A stretch of DNA of 64,000 nt from Salvator merianae (taxonomy: Eukaryota; Chordata; Lepidosauria; Squamata; Teiidae), in contig QVOM02000112.1 in NCBI GenBank assembly GCA_003586115.2, forward strand, positions 108,758,411 to 108,822,410, read 5' to 3'. How positions within the stretch are numbered: position 1 is the first letter of the stretch; the number at the start of each line of letters is the position of its first letter. Below are positions 1-12,020 of this stretch, in pieces. A program made the position numbers and the translations under genes. The notes under the pieces are model-generated. The model did not search any database. It saw nothing but the letters and a program-made list of their open reading frames with translations, and had not been told where the DNA came from.

Positions 1-2225
1 GTGTGTCTCCAGTGTGCATTTAATTCCTCAGCAGCTGGCCTCGTTAGCAAGCAGTAGTCGTGTTTTAGAGGGCAAAATCAGGTCTGACTTCAGGGCACAG
101 AAAAGGAAGAAGACTTCTACTGCTGTTGAAACTGAGGCTCAGCTGACTGCGCGTGCGCATCCCTGCAGTTTTCTTGGCAATACTATGGGAATAACATGTT
201 ATACACTATACCATTTTTCAGGGATAGAAACTATGGCTGTATCTGCACTGGGCTGATAGATCAGCTGAAAGGACACTCTCTGTCAGCCCAACGGATTGGA
301 CACATCCCCATGGTAAACTAATTCATCTAGACAATATGTCTAATAGGCTGTCCAATAGGCTGCTCCAAGCATGGCCTGCTTGCAAGCAGGCCATGCAGCA
401 TTCTAGGCGGTATACCAAACTAGCAGCCCTTGTGTGGACAGCCCACAGGCTGTGGTCTAGTACACCACACCTTGTGCCATTTTGCTGGACACCTCACCAA
501 AACAGGTCCTGCCAGCAACTTCAGCAGCCAGCAACTTTTATTCACAGCCTCCAAAGCTAGGTTGGGCCCTAAACAAAGTGGATGGCCCTTAGATTGCTCC
601 AACAGCAGCCTGGCCCACTATGGCCACGTTGCCTGGAATGGACCAATGTGGCATGGAATAACCCATGCCATGCAGATAGGCCCTGAGAGACTTTCCATTA
701 TAGTGGCTGTCATGAGCAGAGAATTTGGGAACTAAGCTGAATGCAAGACCATTTGGAGAGTCTTCTGGTTGACAAATGAACTCAAATATGAACTTACTGA
801 AATGGGAAATACAAACCTTTGAAGAAGTCATTGCTCAGTGGCAAAGCACATGCCTTTAATTTACAGCTGCCAGGTCCAATCTTTAGCATCTCCAGGTAGA
901 GGTGGGCAAGTTCCATGTTGGGGTGGGTCATCATACAAGTTGACATACAGATTGCAGCAGATCTGTGCCTTAAGAAGTCTGTTAATAGAGTAAATGGTTT
1001 TAGAAGAAAATATGTCTAGAGTTGCTGGGTCCTTGAAAAATGCCAGCTCTTTAAAAATGCCAGCATTACCCCATGGAAGAGGTTGCCAGTCAACAATTCT
1101 TTCATCTGGCCCAGCAATGGAGCAAACCTCTGGGAACTTGGTTGCGCCAGTCCCTTTTGTTATTTTCCCACGTGCAGCCATCTCCCAGAAGTTCCATGCA
1201 GCACTGACTGAGGAGTATGCACCAGACTCCTGATCCCCCAGCAACATGCCAGCAGATTAAAGAAAGTGCAGTAGGATGACAACATAGCATTGAAACTGTC
1301 AGTGTTGTGGCAATTCTGGCATATTCCTAGTGTTTTTAATGTGCCTGGTTACTACCCAAGGCATTCACCCATCTTTTGTGCCAAGGCAGACTGAAACTGT
1401 GTCATGCTATATTTGTCACAGCTAACAAGTCCAGAAAAATTGGTAATTATCTTCTGATCTCTTTCATACAAAAAGATAATTCCTATGCAGTAGGATGCAC
1501 ATTGAAAGTATGGTTTAAGCCTGTACAGAAAAATCAAGATCGTATTCATTCGTATCAACTGTGCACTTGGTTTGATCTTTAGGAACATTCAATCCATAAC
1601 ATTTGTGGTCCACCCAGTTGTATTGTGCAGTATGGAATCCAATAGTTTCAAAAGACAATCCCTAAGTACATTTTATTTGTAACAGTTTCAGTGTTAAAAG
1701 CAGTGTTTCTCAATCCTACAAACATAAGAGATTCCTTGGTACTACATGCTCCAGAATTAGAATATTGGTTTATTGGTTTTATTTTTGTTTTATCTCATTT
1801 TGTTATTAAAAATGCCTTTTAATGCGTATCTCTAGTCTGAGCTCCTGGGTAGCATTTTCTTACTGATCTCTTAAACTTCCTGTTTATTAAAGAGCTTTGA
1901 CAGTTCTGTTCTCTCTCTTGGGTTCTCTGATCTTGTCACTGCCACTCAGTTCTTCAAATTTCCTTCATATTTCTATTCTACTTTCCCCCTCTTATTCTTT
2001 CCATTCAGTGCTTCCTGATAAATGTAACCTGATTGATTTAAGAACAGATGCCCTTCTTTTCAACAAAAATGCTTTGACTGAGGCATGCTATAGAAGGAGA
2101 GATACACTAATGCCTTCTTCTTCCATGTTGAACAATTAGATTCTACTTTATTAGGCAGTATGTCTTATATTTACTTCTTCTGGCAACATACCGAAGGCAC
2201 ATGGGTGTTTAGAGGAACACATATA
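1..2225. other. No recognised gene; short palindrome at 369-396
   Basis: Only short overlapping open frames on both strands, none with recognisable protein motifs or codon structure. A perfect 28-bp palindrome lies at 369-396 (GCATGGCCTGCTTG and its mirror) and may be the centre of a fold-back element. Nothing else is supported. Confidence 0.6.
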
Positions 2226-2445
2226 GGGCCCAGTCACACCTTAGTTTTAATATAGCTTCAGTCCAGTTTTGGACTGAAATAGCACGTCAGCATAATGACT
2301 AATTATTTCTTTCCACTTATCTAACCAAAGGTGGATTTTCTGAGTTAGATAATGCTGAAAGAAAACATCTTATTACTTTACTGATGTGTTCTTTCAGTCT
2401 GAAAGTGGATCAAAGCAGGATTAAAACTTAGATGTGACTGGGCCC
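2226..2445. mobile_element. Palindromic (fold-back) MITE, family P, copy 1
   Basis: The 220-bp unit begins GGGCCCAGTCACACCTTAG and ends with its imperfect reverse complement (CTTAGATGTGACTGGGCCC). The two arms pair over nearly their whole length, so it can fold as one long hairpin. It is flanked by the 3-bp direct repeat ATA (2223-2225 and 2446-2448). No coding capacity; a non-autonomous DNA element is the likeliest explanation. Related copies are at 2583-3340, about 18357-18541 and 29711-29912. Confidence 0.75.
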
Positions 2446-2685
2446 ATAGTGTAATTCTAACCTCCTAGAACTGCAACTAGGTGTTTACTTGAAAATAATC
2501 CTGGCAGAAGTAAATCGGTATCAAATTGGTATCATAATTTCTCATTTTCAAAAAAGATATTGCTTTCCTTTCTGCCTCTCTTGGGGCCCAGTCACACTTA
2601 AGTTTTAATCCAGCTCCAGTCCACTTTTGGATAGAAAGAATATATCAACAAAGTGACTAATCATTTTCTTTCTGCATTATCTAAC

Positions 2686-3211
2686 CACTGGTGTAGCTAG
2701 CAGCTTTGACGCCTGGGGCTAGGGGCAGGGCCAGCCAGTGCGCATGCGTGCGTGCGGGGCCAGCAAGCGCGCATGCCCCACTCGTCGCCCCGCCCGCCAG
2801 CGGCCTTGCTCCTCACCCTGGCCCGCCCGGCGGCGGCCTTGCTTGTCACCCCGGCCCGCCCAGCGGGGGGCGCGCTCATCGCCCCGGCCCGGCCAGCGGG
2901 GGCTGCGCTCCTTGCCCCGGCCCGCCCGGCAGCAGCCGCGCTCCTCGCCCCGGCCTGCCCGGCGGCGGCCACACTCCTCGCACCGGCCTGGCCTGGCCCG
3001 CCCGGTGGCAGCCTCGATGGCCCTGCCCGCATGCATGCACGCTCGCTGGCTCCGCCCACACGCACGCTGGCGGGCGGGGCGACGAGCGCGGCTGCCCAGG
3101 GCGACGAGTGAGGGCGCCGGTGGGCGGGGCCCTGGCTCTGTGGGCTGCCCGCCCCGGACAACGCGCTGCCCAGGTCAGAGCGCCCCCCCGCCCCCCCTCG
3201 CTATGCCTCTG
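2686..3211. mobile_element. GC-rich hAT-like insertion with 8-bp target duplication
   Basis: A 526-bp insert flanked by exact 8-bp direct repeats TATCTAAC (2678-2685 and 3212-3219). Its ends are imperfect inverted repeats: CACTGGTGTAGCTAG on the left, and CAGAGGCATAGCGAG on the right read inward. The 8-bp duplication and CAxxGGxxTAGC ends are typical of hAT-superfamily elements. The body is extremely GC- and CpG-rich and holds a 33-bp tandem array. Long open frames here on both strands (up to 170 codons) result from the 33-bp (11-codon) repeat and lack of AT-rich stops; they are not genes. Confidence 0.7.
2815..2979. repeat. 33-bp GC-rich tandem repeat (five full units)
   Basis: Five consecutive 33-bp units at 2815, 2848, 2881, 2914 and 2947, each beginning like GCCCCGGCCCGCCCGGC and ending in a CTCCTC-type motif, with partial units on both sides. 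The unit is a multiple of three, which keeps several frames open. Confidence 0.85.
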
Positions 3212-3343
3212 TATCTAACCCAAAGGTGGATTTTCTGAGTTAAATAATGCTGAAAGAAAACATCTTATTACTTCACTGCTGTGTTCTCTCAGTCTGAAAG
3301 TGGACCAAAGCTGGATTAAAATTTAGGTGTGATTGGACTCTTG

Positions 3344-3490
3344 GTAGTGACTACAGCTCAGTGGTAGAGCAATTGCGTTGGAAACAGACAGTATCTTCTC
3401 TGGAAGAACACAATGGCAGACAGTTTCTTTTCTGGCCAAGAAAACTGCACGGATGTATCCCTAATCAACAATTGGGATGTAGTTATCTAC
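3344..3490 (+). repeat. tRNA-derived SINE (Sauria-like), degraded
   Basis: Begins with a tRNA-like A box (CTACAGCTCAGTGGTAGAGC). Further on comes the family body GGCCAAGAAAACTGCACGGATG, shared with the SINE at 8064-8258. The B box is not recognisable. It abuts the right end of the palindromic MITE ending at 3340. Confidence 0.65.
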
Positions 3491-3499
3491 ACCACCTAT

Positions 3500-4470
3500 T
3501 TGCTGGCAGAAATTTAAGGACTGAGAAAAGTGAGCTGGAAATTTATCCACACTTTTCCTAACCCACCAAATCTGATATTAGGATTGCACTGACAATTTGG
3601 TGACCTTTCTATTGTGGTTGCTGAAGGACACAATGGTCAAAACATGTTTTGTAGTTTATATTTATGTGTTTTGAATTCTGAAATACAGTACTGAAAAATA
3701 AAATGCGTTTTGCATTTTGTTGAAACTTCATGGTATTGTTTGTGTGAAAAAAGGAATGATTTGGCAGCTCCTCTGTAAGAAAAAAAGAGAATAATAAAAC
3801 ACTGGTTGCAGTGGGAGAGGGTTTTCAAGGGGATATGTGTGAAAGGAAAGTAGATTTTTGAAGCTTGTTATAGAAGTAGCATGTTTCAAATCTGAGTAAT
3901 CGTTGTGTTAGAAAAGGAACTGTATTTAAGAAAAAATATTAATTTTCCCATCACTTGGGTCATTTTTAAGGCCTGAATTTGCCACAACATGTGCTTGTGG
4001 AGAATAGCCTGTCACCATCTGACACACTGATTTTATTGAGTTATTTTGTGAGGCATTTGCTACTAAACTATATAGATCCATGTTTTTCCAGATGTTGTTG
4101 TGAATTGTTCTGTTTGGAACTCAGATTCTGCTTTTTTGTTATCTGTTTGTGTGGATAATTGGTCCTTTTTATAGTTCATTGAAGCTTGTGCAAGCATGAC
4201 GCTAGCATGAAATCAACAAATTTCCAAGAGTAATAAAGGTACAACTTTACTAAGGTACCTCTTGCTCCCGCTGAGCTTAGCATATACAAGCTGTAGAAAA
4301 AATCAAACTCAGAAACTATATAACATTTTCACATGTTCATAGGTGTGAGGTATACATTATCTCATCATTTGCCAACCTGGTGTGCTCCAGATGTTATGGA
4401 GAGCAACTTGATTTAGCCCTAACCTGAAGAGTCATACGCTATAAACTATGTTATGTTTATAGAACTGCTA
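3500..4470. other. No recognised feature
   Basis: AT-rich sequence with scattered stops in all frames. No splice-flanked coding segment or clear repeat was recognised. Confidence 0.5.
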
Positions 4471-4475
4471 TAACT

Positions 4476-4645
4476 CACTGACAAACCATCTGCTTTGCAT
4501 GCAGAAGGGCCAGAATACCTCTGGAAGAAGGAAATAGCACACTACTTCCTTACTCTCCCTGAGAAAATTGCTTGGATGCGTCCATGTAGATGCCAGAAGT
4601 CAGACTTGACTTGGGGGCATCTTCGCCTTCATGGCAGTACTATTA
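4476..4645 (+). repeat. tRNA-derived SINE (Sauria-like), degraded
   Basis: Shows the tRNA-like segment ACCATCTGCTTTGCATGCAG, the body ending GAGAAAATTGCTTGGATGCG, and a 3' part CAGAAGTCAGACTTGACTTG that resembles the Bov-B-type tail seen in the other copies. Strongly diverged. Confidence 0.55.
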
Positions 4646-4699
4646 TCTCCAAGCAGGGAATTCAAAGTTGGGATAGAAAGAAACTGATTGCTCTGAAAA

Positions 4700-7600
4700 A
4701 AAAAAAAAAGATATGGAGCCATTTCCACTTCCACTCCAGGAACTTCTTGTAGGAAATAACATCTTCAAGGTCAAATAGTAGTTGGGAGGATTACCAAGCA
4801 ATTGGTGGAGAGACCCAGAAAGATTAAGAGTAAGAATGTGCAAAATATTGTTTTGAATGTGTCCCAAAACACACCAGAGTATCTGATGCCTCTCTTAAAT
4901 GATGGCTGTTTGCTAGCAGTGGTTTTCAATTATTTTGAAAAGCATTCGAAACAGTGTTTTGCAAGCCCTAATTAGGAGCACATTCCAGACCAAATCAGAT
5001 CTCACCGTTAAGCACCCTGTTGAAGTGTATTTTTAAAGGGATGAATGGGTTTGGAGGCAATTGTGCCTTTTGCCCAGTCTCTTAGTAGCTACACCACATT
5101 AGCTTTCTAAAAAATATTTCTAAAAATGCAGTCTGAATAGAGACTGATGTAAAAATTAATTAAAATTAATTTTTAAAGCAGCAATGAAGTGTATTTTCTG
5201 TTCTCAGGACTGTGCAGTGGTGCTGTTATCCAAAAGGATAGTGAAACTTCATAAAATATACTGAATGCTTTTTTTTATCTAAATTCAGTCTTGTTTTTGT
5301 TATTAGGTACTTGACCCATTAAAATATTTGCTATTATTGCTTGTTGGAATGAGGATGCCATTGAGCTGAAGGAATCCAGATTGGTGATAAAATCTCAAAA
5401 CAAGATTGACTGTCCTCATGACAGAGGAAGTTTGATGTTTTTCTGTATCCATGTACTTTCTATTAATAGTTGGTATAATATTACAATTTATTGGAAATTT
5501 GAAAAGTTGACCTTACTTATGCCAGCTTCTCAAAGAAAGGAATCCAAACAAAAATGGCTTGTGTTTCCAAAATGTCTTATTGAGACGTCTTCCATAAGGT
5601 AGGTCTACTTGGAAGAAAGTTTCCCCTCGGTATTCTAAAATGACAGAAGATTATCAGAGACATTAAGGAGTTACAGGATTTGGAAATAATCACTAATTAT
5701 TTCTAGTGTCCCCACCAACTGTGCTGAATTGGGATTGGGTTACAGCCCTTCCTTCAAACAAACATTTAAAAAGAAACAGACAGAAAATGTCAGTTCCTGA
5801 ATTACTTTTGCACGCAGTTGTAAAAGCCTTTGAAAGTGAAAAGCACTTTACCTGAAGCAAAAGGGGGATGCAGGATGGATGGATTTCCTTAGAAATACTG
5901 TCCTAAACCAATAGTGTCACAGTGGCAGAAAGACGGCTGTTAGTGATGTGCAGAATGTTTTAAGTGAAAATGTGTTGCATTCAAAACAAGATGCTTGGTA
6001 TGCAGATAACAACCTTTTAAAAAAGGTCTCATTCCAAGTTGGGACAAAACGAGTCGACTTTGATCAGGACATTTCAAGTTTTGATGGAATAGGACTTTCG
6101 GTCTGGAAGATGGAGTCTGCCAGAGATGAGGAATGAAGTGTTTTGTCCTTGCCTTTCACCTAGTACTGTTGCTGAAAAAGAAAAAAACACTGATCATCTT
6201 TGCTGCTGGAAGAGATGGGGGGAAAATAATCTCCTTTCTTGCTGGGAGTGGCAGGGCTTTTGGTGACCCCTAGGACCCTATCATGCGAAACACAGGACTG
6301 CAGGAACACCTGGAATGCTTCAAGAATTTTTGAGTTTTATTCTGGCTTGGAACACCATTCAGAATGTGTTTGGTGCCATTCCCCCGTCTATTCATCAAAT
6401 GAGCTGCCTTTGTGTGCTGTTAGTATTGTATAGTAAAATAGAAGTAACTTAACACAAGGGTTAGGTTCTTGTGTTAAGTGTGTAATGGTGTGCTTTGTGA
6501 AAATGCGCAGGGGGAACAATTTAGATTAATGGAAATCTAGGGGTTGGAGAGCCTCCCAGAGGCCAGCTGACCTAAAGAAGGAGTGCAGAGACAGATCTGA
6601 TGCCTTCCAAGGGTGGAGGAGCTGAGGAGGACTGACAGCTGAAAGGGACAGTTGCTTCAGGAGGGATCTCGGTGGCCTTCAGCCAAGTGCTGGGAGCCAG
6701 ACGAAGCTAGAGGAGGAAGCAGTTTATGGTACCAAAGAGATGGAGGATCAAAGCGCAAGGACCTTTAAGGGTTGCTTCCGAGATGCCTGCTCTTTTATTA
6801 TTTTTTTAAAGGCACTGTATAAAGCAACTTTGGAGGGTCCTCGTGCTTTGATTCATCAATAAAAGACCTCACAGAAGACTTTCCAATAAGCAGGCTCTGT
6901 GTTTGGGGTACCACTGCTACTCAGTACCTCAAATTGCCATCTCCGACTGCTTCTTCTGGCTATCAATGCTTTTCCTATGGAGAGGTCACTTCCAGGACAC
7001 CTTTCCCTTTCATAAAGTGTTCCTCTTCTCCTCTCCCTGCCCTCAGAAGGCAAGTAAGCTCTGTGTTTGGAATGCCTCTACTTCTTTGGTGCTGCAAATC
7101 ACTGCCTCCTCTGGCTTCTTCTGGATTCCAGCACTTAGTTGAAGATGAGATCTGTATTAGAGCAACTTCTCCTTTTGGCATCAGTTCTCCTCTGCTCCTC
7201 CCCAGCCAGAAATGCACTGTCAACACCACCAAGTCGATCAACAGTGAAAAAATGGGCCACAATTCACAAGAGACATAATATTGAAAGTGCGCATTGTGAA
7301 AGCATGCAGTTGGAGGTTCTGCTTTACTCTGTCTGAAACAGAGCTTTCAAATAGTAAATGATCTTCACTTGAGAAACCCTGGTGTTCTCTAATTGCAATA
7401 AGGATGCTAGATCAAGAGCAGAGATGGAGCTTCCTTGCTTTTGCTGCCACCTGTTTCCACCTTGTTATGTTTTTTGGTGTTTCAGTCTTGAATTCTCTCG
7501 AGTTTCCCCTCTCTGTTTTTCAGTGTATGTCTCTGCTCCTTTGTAAATCTCTTCTCAAAAGATTTATTTTAGTCTTGTGACATATTTTATGGAGGGAATG

Positions 7601-8060
7601 ATTCACATCTCCACAGTCTGCAGCATGTTGTGTATCTTGTAAATTGGAATGCAGTTTTCCCAGTCAGAACTTGAGATACAAAAAGTATACAAAATCATGT
7701 AGTTTGCACTAAAAAATGTACTTTGCCTAACTTTGTGTGAGAAATATTTGACAAGTATTTTCACAGTTCCGGAAAGACCTGCAATCTGCCTTCTTAGGTT
7801 CATGGTACAACAAATTATGGCATGATGTCATGGAAAGATTAACATGCTGCATGCATATGTAGAATAACTCACATATATATGAATGCTTCAGGATAGACAT
7901 ACCTTGTTTCTTATATTGACTAAATAATGAAATTGGTGACATTTATTTCATGCTGAGCTCAAGCCTTTTGGAGTGGCATAAGCTGCCCCACTTAGGAAAG
8001 AATAGACAGTTAACAGCTATCTGAGAACTATTATCATCTTTATCAAAATATAACCTAGCA
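4700..8060. other. No recognised gene; one small hairpin
   Basis: Short open frames only. A 12-bp inverted repeat with a 9-base loop lies at 6447-6479 (ACTTAACACAAG and its complement). The open frames near 6900-7280 overlap one another on both strands and carry no recognisable domain. Confidence 0.5.
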
Positions 8061-8063
8061 TCA

Positions 8064-8258
8064 TGGGTGTAGCTATAGCTCAGTGGTAGAGTAACTGTCT
8101 GGAAAGCAAAGAGTTGCTGGTTCCGTCCCCAGCCTTTCCCCAGAAGTAGGCAATGGTAAACCACTTTGTTATCTCTGCCAAGAAAACTGCATGGAGGTGT
8201 CCATGCACTCAATCGGGAGTCAGCCATGACTCAGTGGTACCCAACATCAACAACAAAC
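8064..8258 (+). repeat. tRNA-derived SINE with Bov-B-like tail (Sauria-like), best-preserved copy
   Basis: Contains both RNA polymerase III promoter boxes of a tRNA-like head: A box TAGCTCAGTGGTAGAG and B box GGTTCCGTCC near 8119. The body has AAACCACTTTGTTATCTCTG and AAGAAAACTGCATGGAGG, and the tail GGGAGTCAGCCATGACTCAG resembles Bov-B LINE 3' ends. It closes in a CAACAACAA stretch. This composite structure is known for squamate Sauria SINEs; assignment to that family is an inference. Confidence 0.75.
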
Positions 8259-8466
8259 CTAACTTTTACCTTCATACATCCAAGCTACTCATCTGTTTAC
8301 TGTTTCACATCATTTATTCTGTTGTTTCCTGACTTACGAGGCTCAGCATTTAGGCTGCCCCTTGCCAAACTTATGTGACCTTGGAACCTAAGCTAGTCCT
8401 TGAGAGGGAGTCTCCCTGAAAATATTAGGTGCTATAGCTAGAATGGAAAGTCAAAAAATATCTCAG

Positions 8467-8707
8467 GAGGAGGAGGAGAGGTGTATCAATGGCTACTAGA
8501 ATGGTTGCCTAGATACTATATTTAGGTTGAAGAAAAAAGCAGGATGACTCTAAAGACTATTCGTAGGGACTGAGAGCTATTGAGGGTTTCACTTTTGTCT
8601 TTAGCTTGAGAGTGCCCAAAAGCAAGTGATGATCCACCATGTAAGATGGCATGCTGGACTACATGGGCTGTGGCCTGGTCCAGCAGGGCTTATTTTATGT
8701 TCTTAAG
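8467..8707 (+). mobile_element. CR1-like LINE 3' end fragment
   Basis: Contains GTATCAATGGCTACTAGAATGG early on and ends GGCCTGGTCCAGCAGGGCTT then TTATGTTCTTAAG. The same ending occurs at 38030-38300 (+) and, reversed, at 53628-54180, where a reverse-transcriptase C-terminus precedes it. Only the last part of the element is present. Confidence 0.65.
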
Positions 8708-8858
8708 AAGGAAATGGCAAGTCAATTCTATATTGTTTTTAAGAAGACAGCATGGATTGGTCCAGAAAAGCCACCAGGAGTTCATCTTAGTTTAATGGCA
8801 CTTTTATGTTATATATTTGCACTATTTAGTCTCATGCCTTTAATAAAATACAAATTCC

Positions 8859-8899
8859 ATATTATTATTATTTTATTATTATTGTTGCTACTACTACTG
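8859..8899 (+). repeat. (ATT)n / (CTA)n simple repeat
   Basis: Runs of ATT repeats followed by CTACTACTACT. Confidence 0.8.
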
Positions 8900-9019
8900 T
8901 TAGTAAAAATGTGAGTACAGAAATGTGTATAATTTAGATACAGACTTGTAACCTACTCTTTCAAAAGAATCTACATAAAATGGAACTTCACAGACTTGTG
9001 ACTGAATAGCTGGAGGACA

Positions 9020-9245
9020 TAGAGTATGATCAGACATGCTTAATAAGATGTCCTCTGGGTGAATTTGAGTCCGGAACCTGCATTATCTAGGTGACAAGTG
9101 ATAACTCCAGAGGGGCTACACTCTAGACTATCGCTTGTTAGCAATATATTCAGCCAGCACCTGGAGCTGGCCTTAAGCTGCATCGCCAGAGAAGATTGGG
9201 GGAAGATAGATAGAACTCCCCACACATATCCGAGTGTTTGGATTT
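9020..9245. repeat. Dispersed repeat, family D
   Basis: Shares GTGATAACTCCAGAGGGGCT, a following CGCTTGTTAGCA, and a GGAGC-CAGC-type stretch with 58935-59400. Probably a non-autonomous DNA element; its exact ends were not resolved. Confidence 0.5.
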
Positions 9246-10399
9246 CAGGAAGTCAAGAACAGCAAGCGTTGGGAAATGTAGCCAATCATAGAATAGAAAC
9301 CATTGCTATGTCCATTTAACCAATCACAGAGAGGGAAGGGTGGGCAGAATACTGGCAAATTAATGGATAGCAGATGTGGTCAGGAGAGATGAGCCTTGAT
9401 TTGGAGCCAAATTCAGACCACAGTGTGGCAAAATCTCAGCTGCATATACAAACAACAGTCTGAATGGCACTTTTTTATTTGTCTCACGATGGGATGCTTT
9501 TTCCTCAAGAGACAACTTGAGAAAGCCCTGTCTGATCTCACCCCTAAAATGAGCATATTTAGACTGCACATTCTGGAACTAATCTTTTTAGCTCTTTCAG
9601 AGTCATTTGGCTCTTTCTGTTCCTTTCCTTGTTTCCAGAAGTGCTTGCTATCTAGTTCACAGCTAAGATAAATTGCAACTCTACCATGCTGGGCTTACGC
9701 CACTTCATTCTGTGAAATGCTTAGCAGATAATACTACTTCAGTCTTTAGTGGTTGCAATAGTAGCAATCTTCCTGAGGGACACCTCTGTTAAGAGATGTT
9801 CCTACAATAGGATTAATGCCTCATTCTTAAATGCATTCTGTATTTGTGCATGTCAATTAATCTGCAGGACTTTGTGACACATCCGCACTTTGTGATCTGG
9901 ACAGCAGAACTGGTCAAGACATACCTACTGGGCTGCCAGCAGAAAAGACAATCCCATGGGATTCAACAAAACTCATGTTGTGGGTTTGCCCCAAAACAAA
10001 CACACTTTCAAGTCATTGTATTATTTCCTAATGAGCAAGGGTCAATAATGAATAGTGTATCAATTACTGCTGGCCTTAGTTGTCCCAGAGTCATTTTGAA
10101 TTGGGAGGAAACAGCTGATTCAATCTCATGTTCTTGAAAATCAGTATGGGATAGTTTTGCCACTAACATGGCAGAAAATGCAAGAAAATCAAAAAATTGA
10201 AACCTTCCTCTTTCACAATCAAAAACTGATATTGGGCATGCTCATTAGGAAGCAGGAAAATGGGCTGCACCTGTGAACAGAATTTGCTTGAAGACCCCAG
10301 AGCTCTTGGAAACTCTGCCTACTGGAATGTCATGACCTGTAAAGTAAGGTCTAATTTCCAAGGACACTCTAGGCATTTATTTGATTCTGCCTATCTATC

Positions 10400-12020
10400 C
10401 TGTCTGTTGACTTTCTCTTCTCATACTTCCCTAAATCTTGTCAAGCGTAATAACTTTTTCTATTCCTTCATCCATATCCTATCTGTGTGCTAATTATTAC
10501 CTGAAGAGATTTGATAGGTTTTTTTTCAGGAAGGATCAATTGATGAGTCTGCCAGTGCATGGTATTCTTTGTAACCATCTTCAGATCATAATTCAGAATC
10601 ATATCCTTTTACTCATTCTTTCTCAATGCCCAGCTTTGTTTTATGAGCAAAAATGAGCAAAAGCTTTGTTTTAATTTATTCTGATCTTTATAGGTAGTAA
10701 ACTGGGCTTAAACTCTGTGATCTTGTCCAAGCTTGTCATTGCCTTCTTCCCTAGAACCACTGTCCTCCTTAATTTAGTAGCCCAAGATAACACAATTGTC
10801 TACTATCTTCACTTCTTCACCATCTACTAATTTACCATATGTGAAGGTTGACATTAGCTTGGGTTTCTTAATGTTTGACATTACAACAAATGTCACAATT
10901 TCCATTTCCATAATAAGGTCTTTTAAGTATTCTTTACTTTAGGCTTACAGTGGTGTTGCCTATATATCCCAGATCTGGCCCCTGATTTGAATTGCTGCTG
11001 TAGTCTCTTCCAATGCCACCATTGTTATCATATATTCATTGGAAAAATTAAATAAACAGAGGAAAAATATGTACTCTGGCTCATTCCCGATCCTATTCTG
11101 TGTCCCCAAATTCTTGTAGCTTTTAGTTCATTGTAAAGATTTCTCTGAGAAGAAACTGGTGTTCTGGTACACCCTCACCCCTAATATGTTCCAGATTAGG
11201 GTATGGCCTACACAGTAAAAAGCCTTAACAAAAGATAAACTTCTTCCTGGTATCTCCTTACTTTCTCCATTCTCCATTATATGTTACCTATCTGATCTTT
11301 TATCCCTCTGTTTTTTCAAAAACTAGGTTGTATATTTGGCATTTCTTCCTGTATATTTGTACTATCTTGCTTACATGAGGAATTAATTTAATAGTACAGT
11401 AATTTATATATTCTTTAGCATTTACATCCTTTGATATAAGTATGATCTTATTCAGTCTGTATAAGCTTTTGTTATATATGTTCCATATATGTTGCTACAG
11501 AGTTCTTAGATTGCCTGTACTCTTAGAGCTTTGAGCAACTCAGTGAATATTTCATTTGGGCTGGATGCTATGCTGTTTGGCAGCTGGTCTAATGCCCATT
11601 GTATCTCACTTGCTAATGGGATTGGTTCCTTAATCTGTTTCTATCTCTGCAAATGTTTGACAATTTATAAACCTGTCTGTAACGGAGTTCAGTATAACCT
11701 TTCCATTTTTAAAATTTGCCTATGTGAGAACTCTTTCAATATTATTCTTGAGTATTTTTACCTTGGCTTTTAAACATTCTTGAGATTTTTCTGATCTTTA
11801 AAAATAATCAATTCTGTAATTTTTCTCTTCTTATTATATTTGTTTCTTGATATTCCTGTTGGAGGTAGTTATGCATCCTATTTGTAACCCAAATGTCCCA
11901 TCCTCCATTTTTTTTTCATGCAAGTTCTACTGAAAGTTAGTTGGATATATTTCTGTTTTCACAGGGTCTTTCATTCTTTTCCACAGCACCTCAGGTTCTC
12001 TTTCACTTAGGCTAAATATA
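10400..12020 (-). pseudogene. Decayed RTE/Bov-B-like LINE reverse transcriptase
   Basis: Read on the minus strand, this stretch gives a broken but recognisable non-LTR retrotransposon protein. Pieces in order include a block like NEIFTELLKAL (from KAxGxDxIPxELxK), KEYINYRTIKLIPHVSKIV, KNLYNELKAT-type sequence, LFNFSNEYM (from LFNLYxEYI), ALEETTA, a LVDGEEVKIVDNCVILGY block, and finally RWLQRIPWTGRLIN. These are the order and motifs of RTE/Bov-B-type reverse transcriptases: fingers, palm, then the C-terminal YGCESW/IPWTxR region. Many stops and frameshifts make it inactive. Clade assignment (RTE/Bov-B rather than another non-LTR clade) is from motif memory only. Confidence 0.6.

Larger units (their letters stand above)
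2583..3340. mobile_element. Palindromic MITE, family P, copy 2, interrupted by a GC-rich element
   Basis: The left arm (GGGGCCCAGTCACACTTAAG) starts near 2583 and the right arm (ATTTAGGTGTGATTGGACTC) ends near 3340. They match copy 1 closely, except that 526 bp of very GC-rich DNA interrupts the motif TATCTAAC at the element's centre. Copy 1 therefore serves as the empty-site reference. Confidence 0.75.

Noticed and set aside
2697..3238. Several long overlapping open frames (up to 170 codons) on both strands
   Set aside because: All lie in the GC-rich 33-bp tandem array and hAT-like insert; low-complexity Pro/Ala/Arg translation, no domain, open in nearly all frames.
8064..8140. Possible tRNA gene
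   Set aside because: A and B boxes are present but no full cloverleaf is evident, and the tRNA-like head continues into a SINE body and tail.
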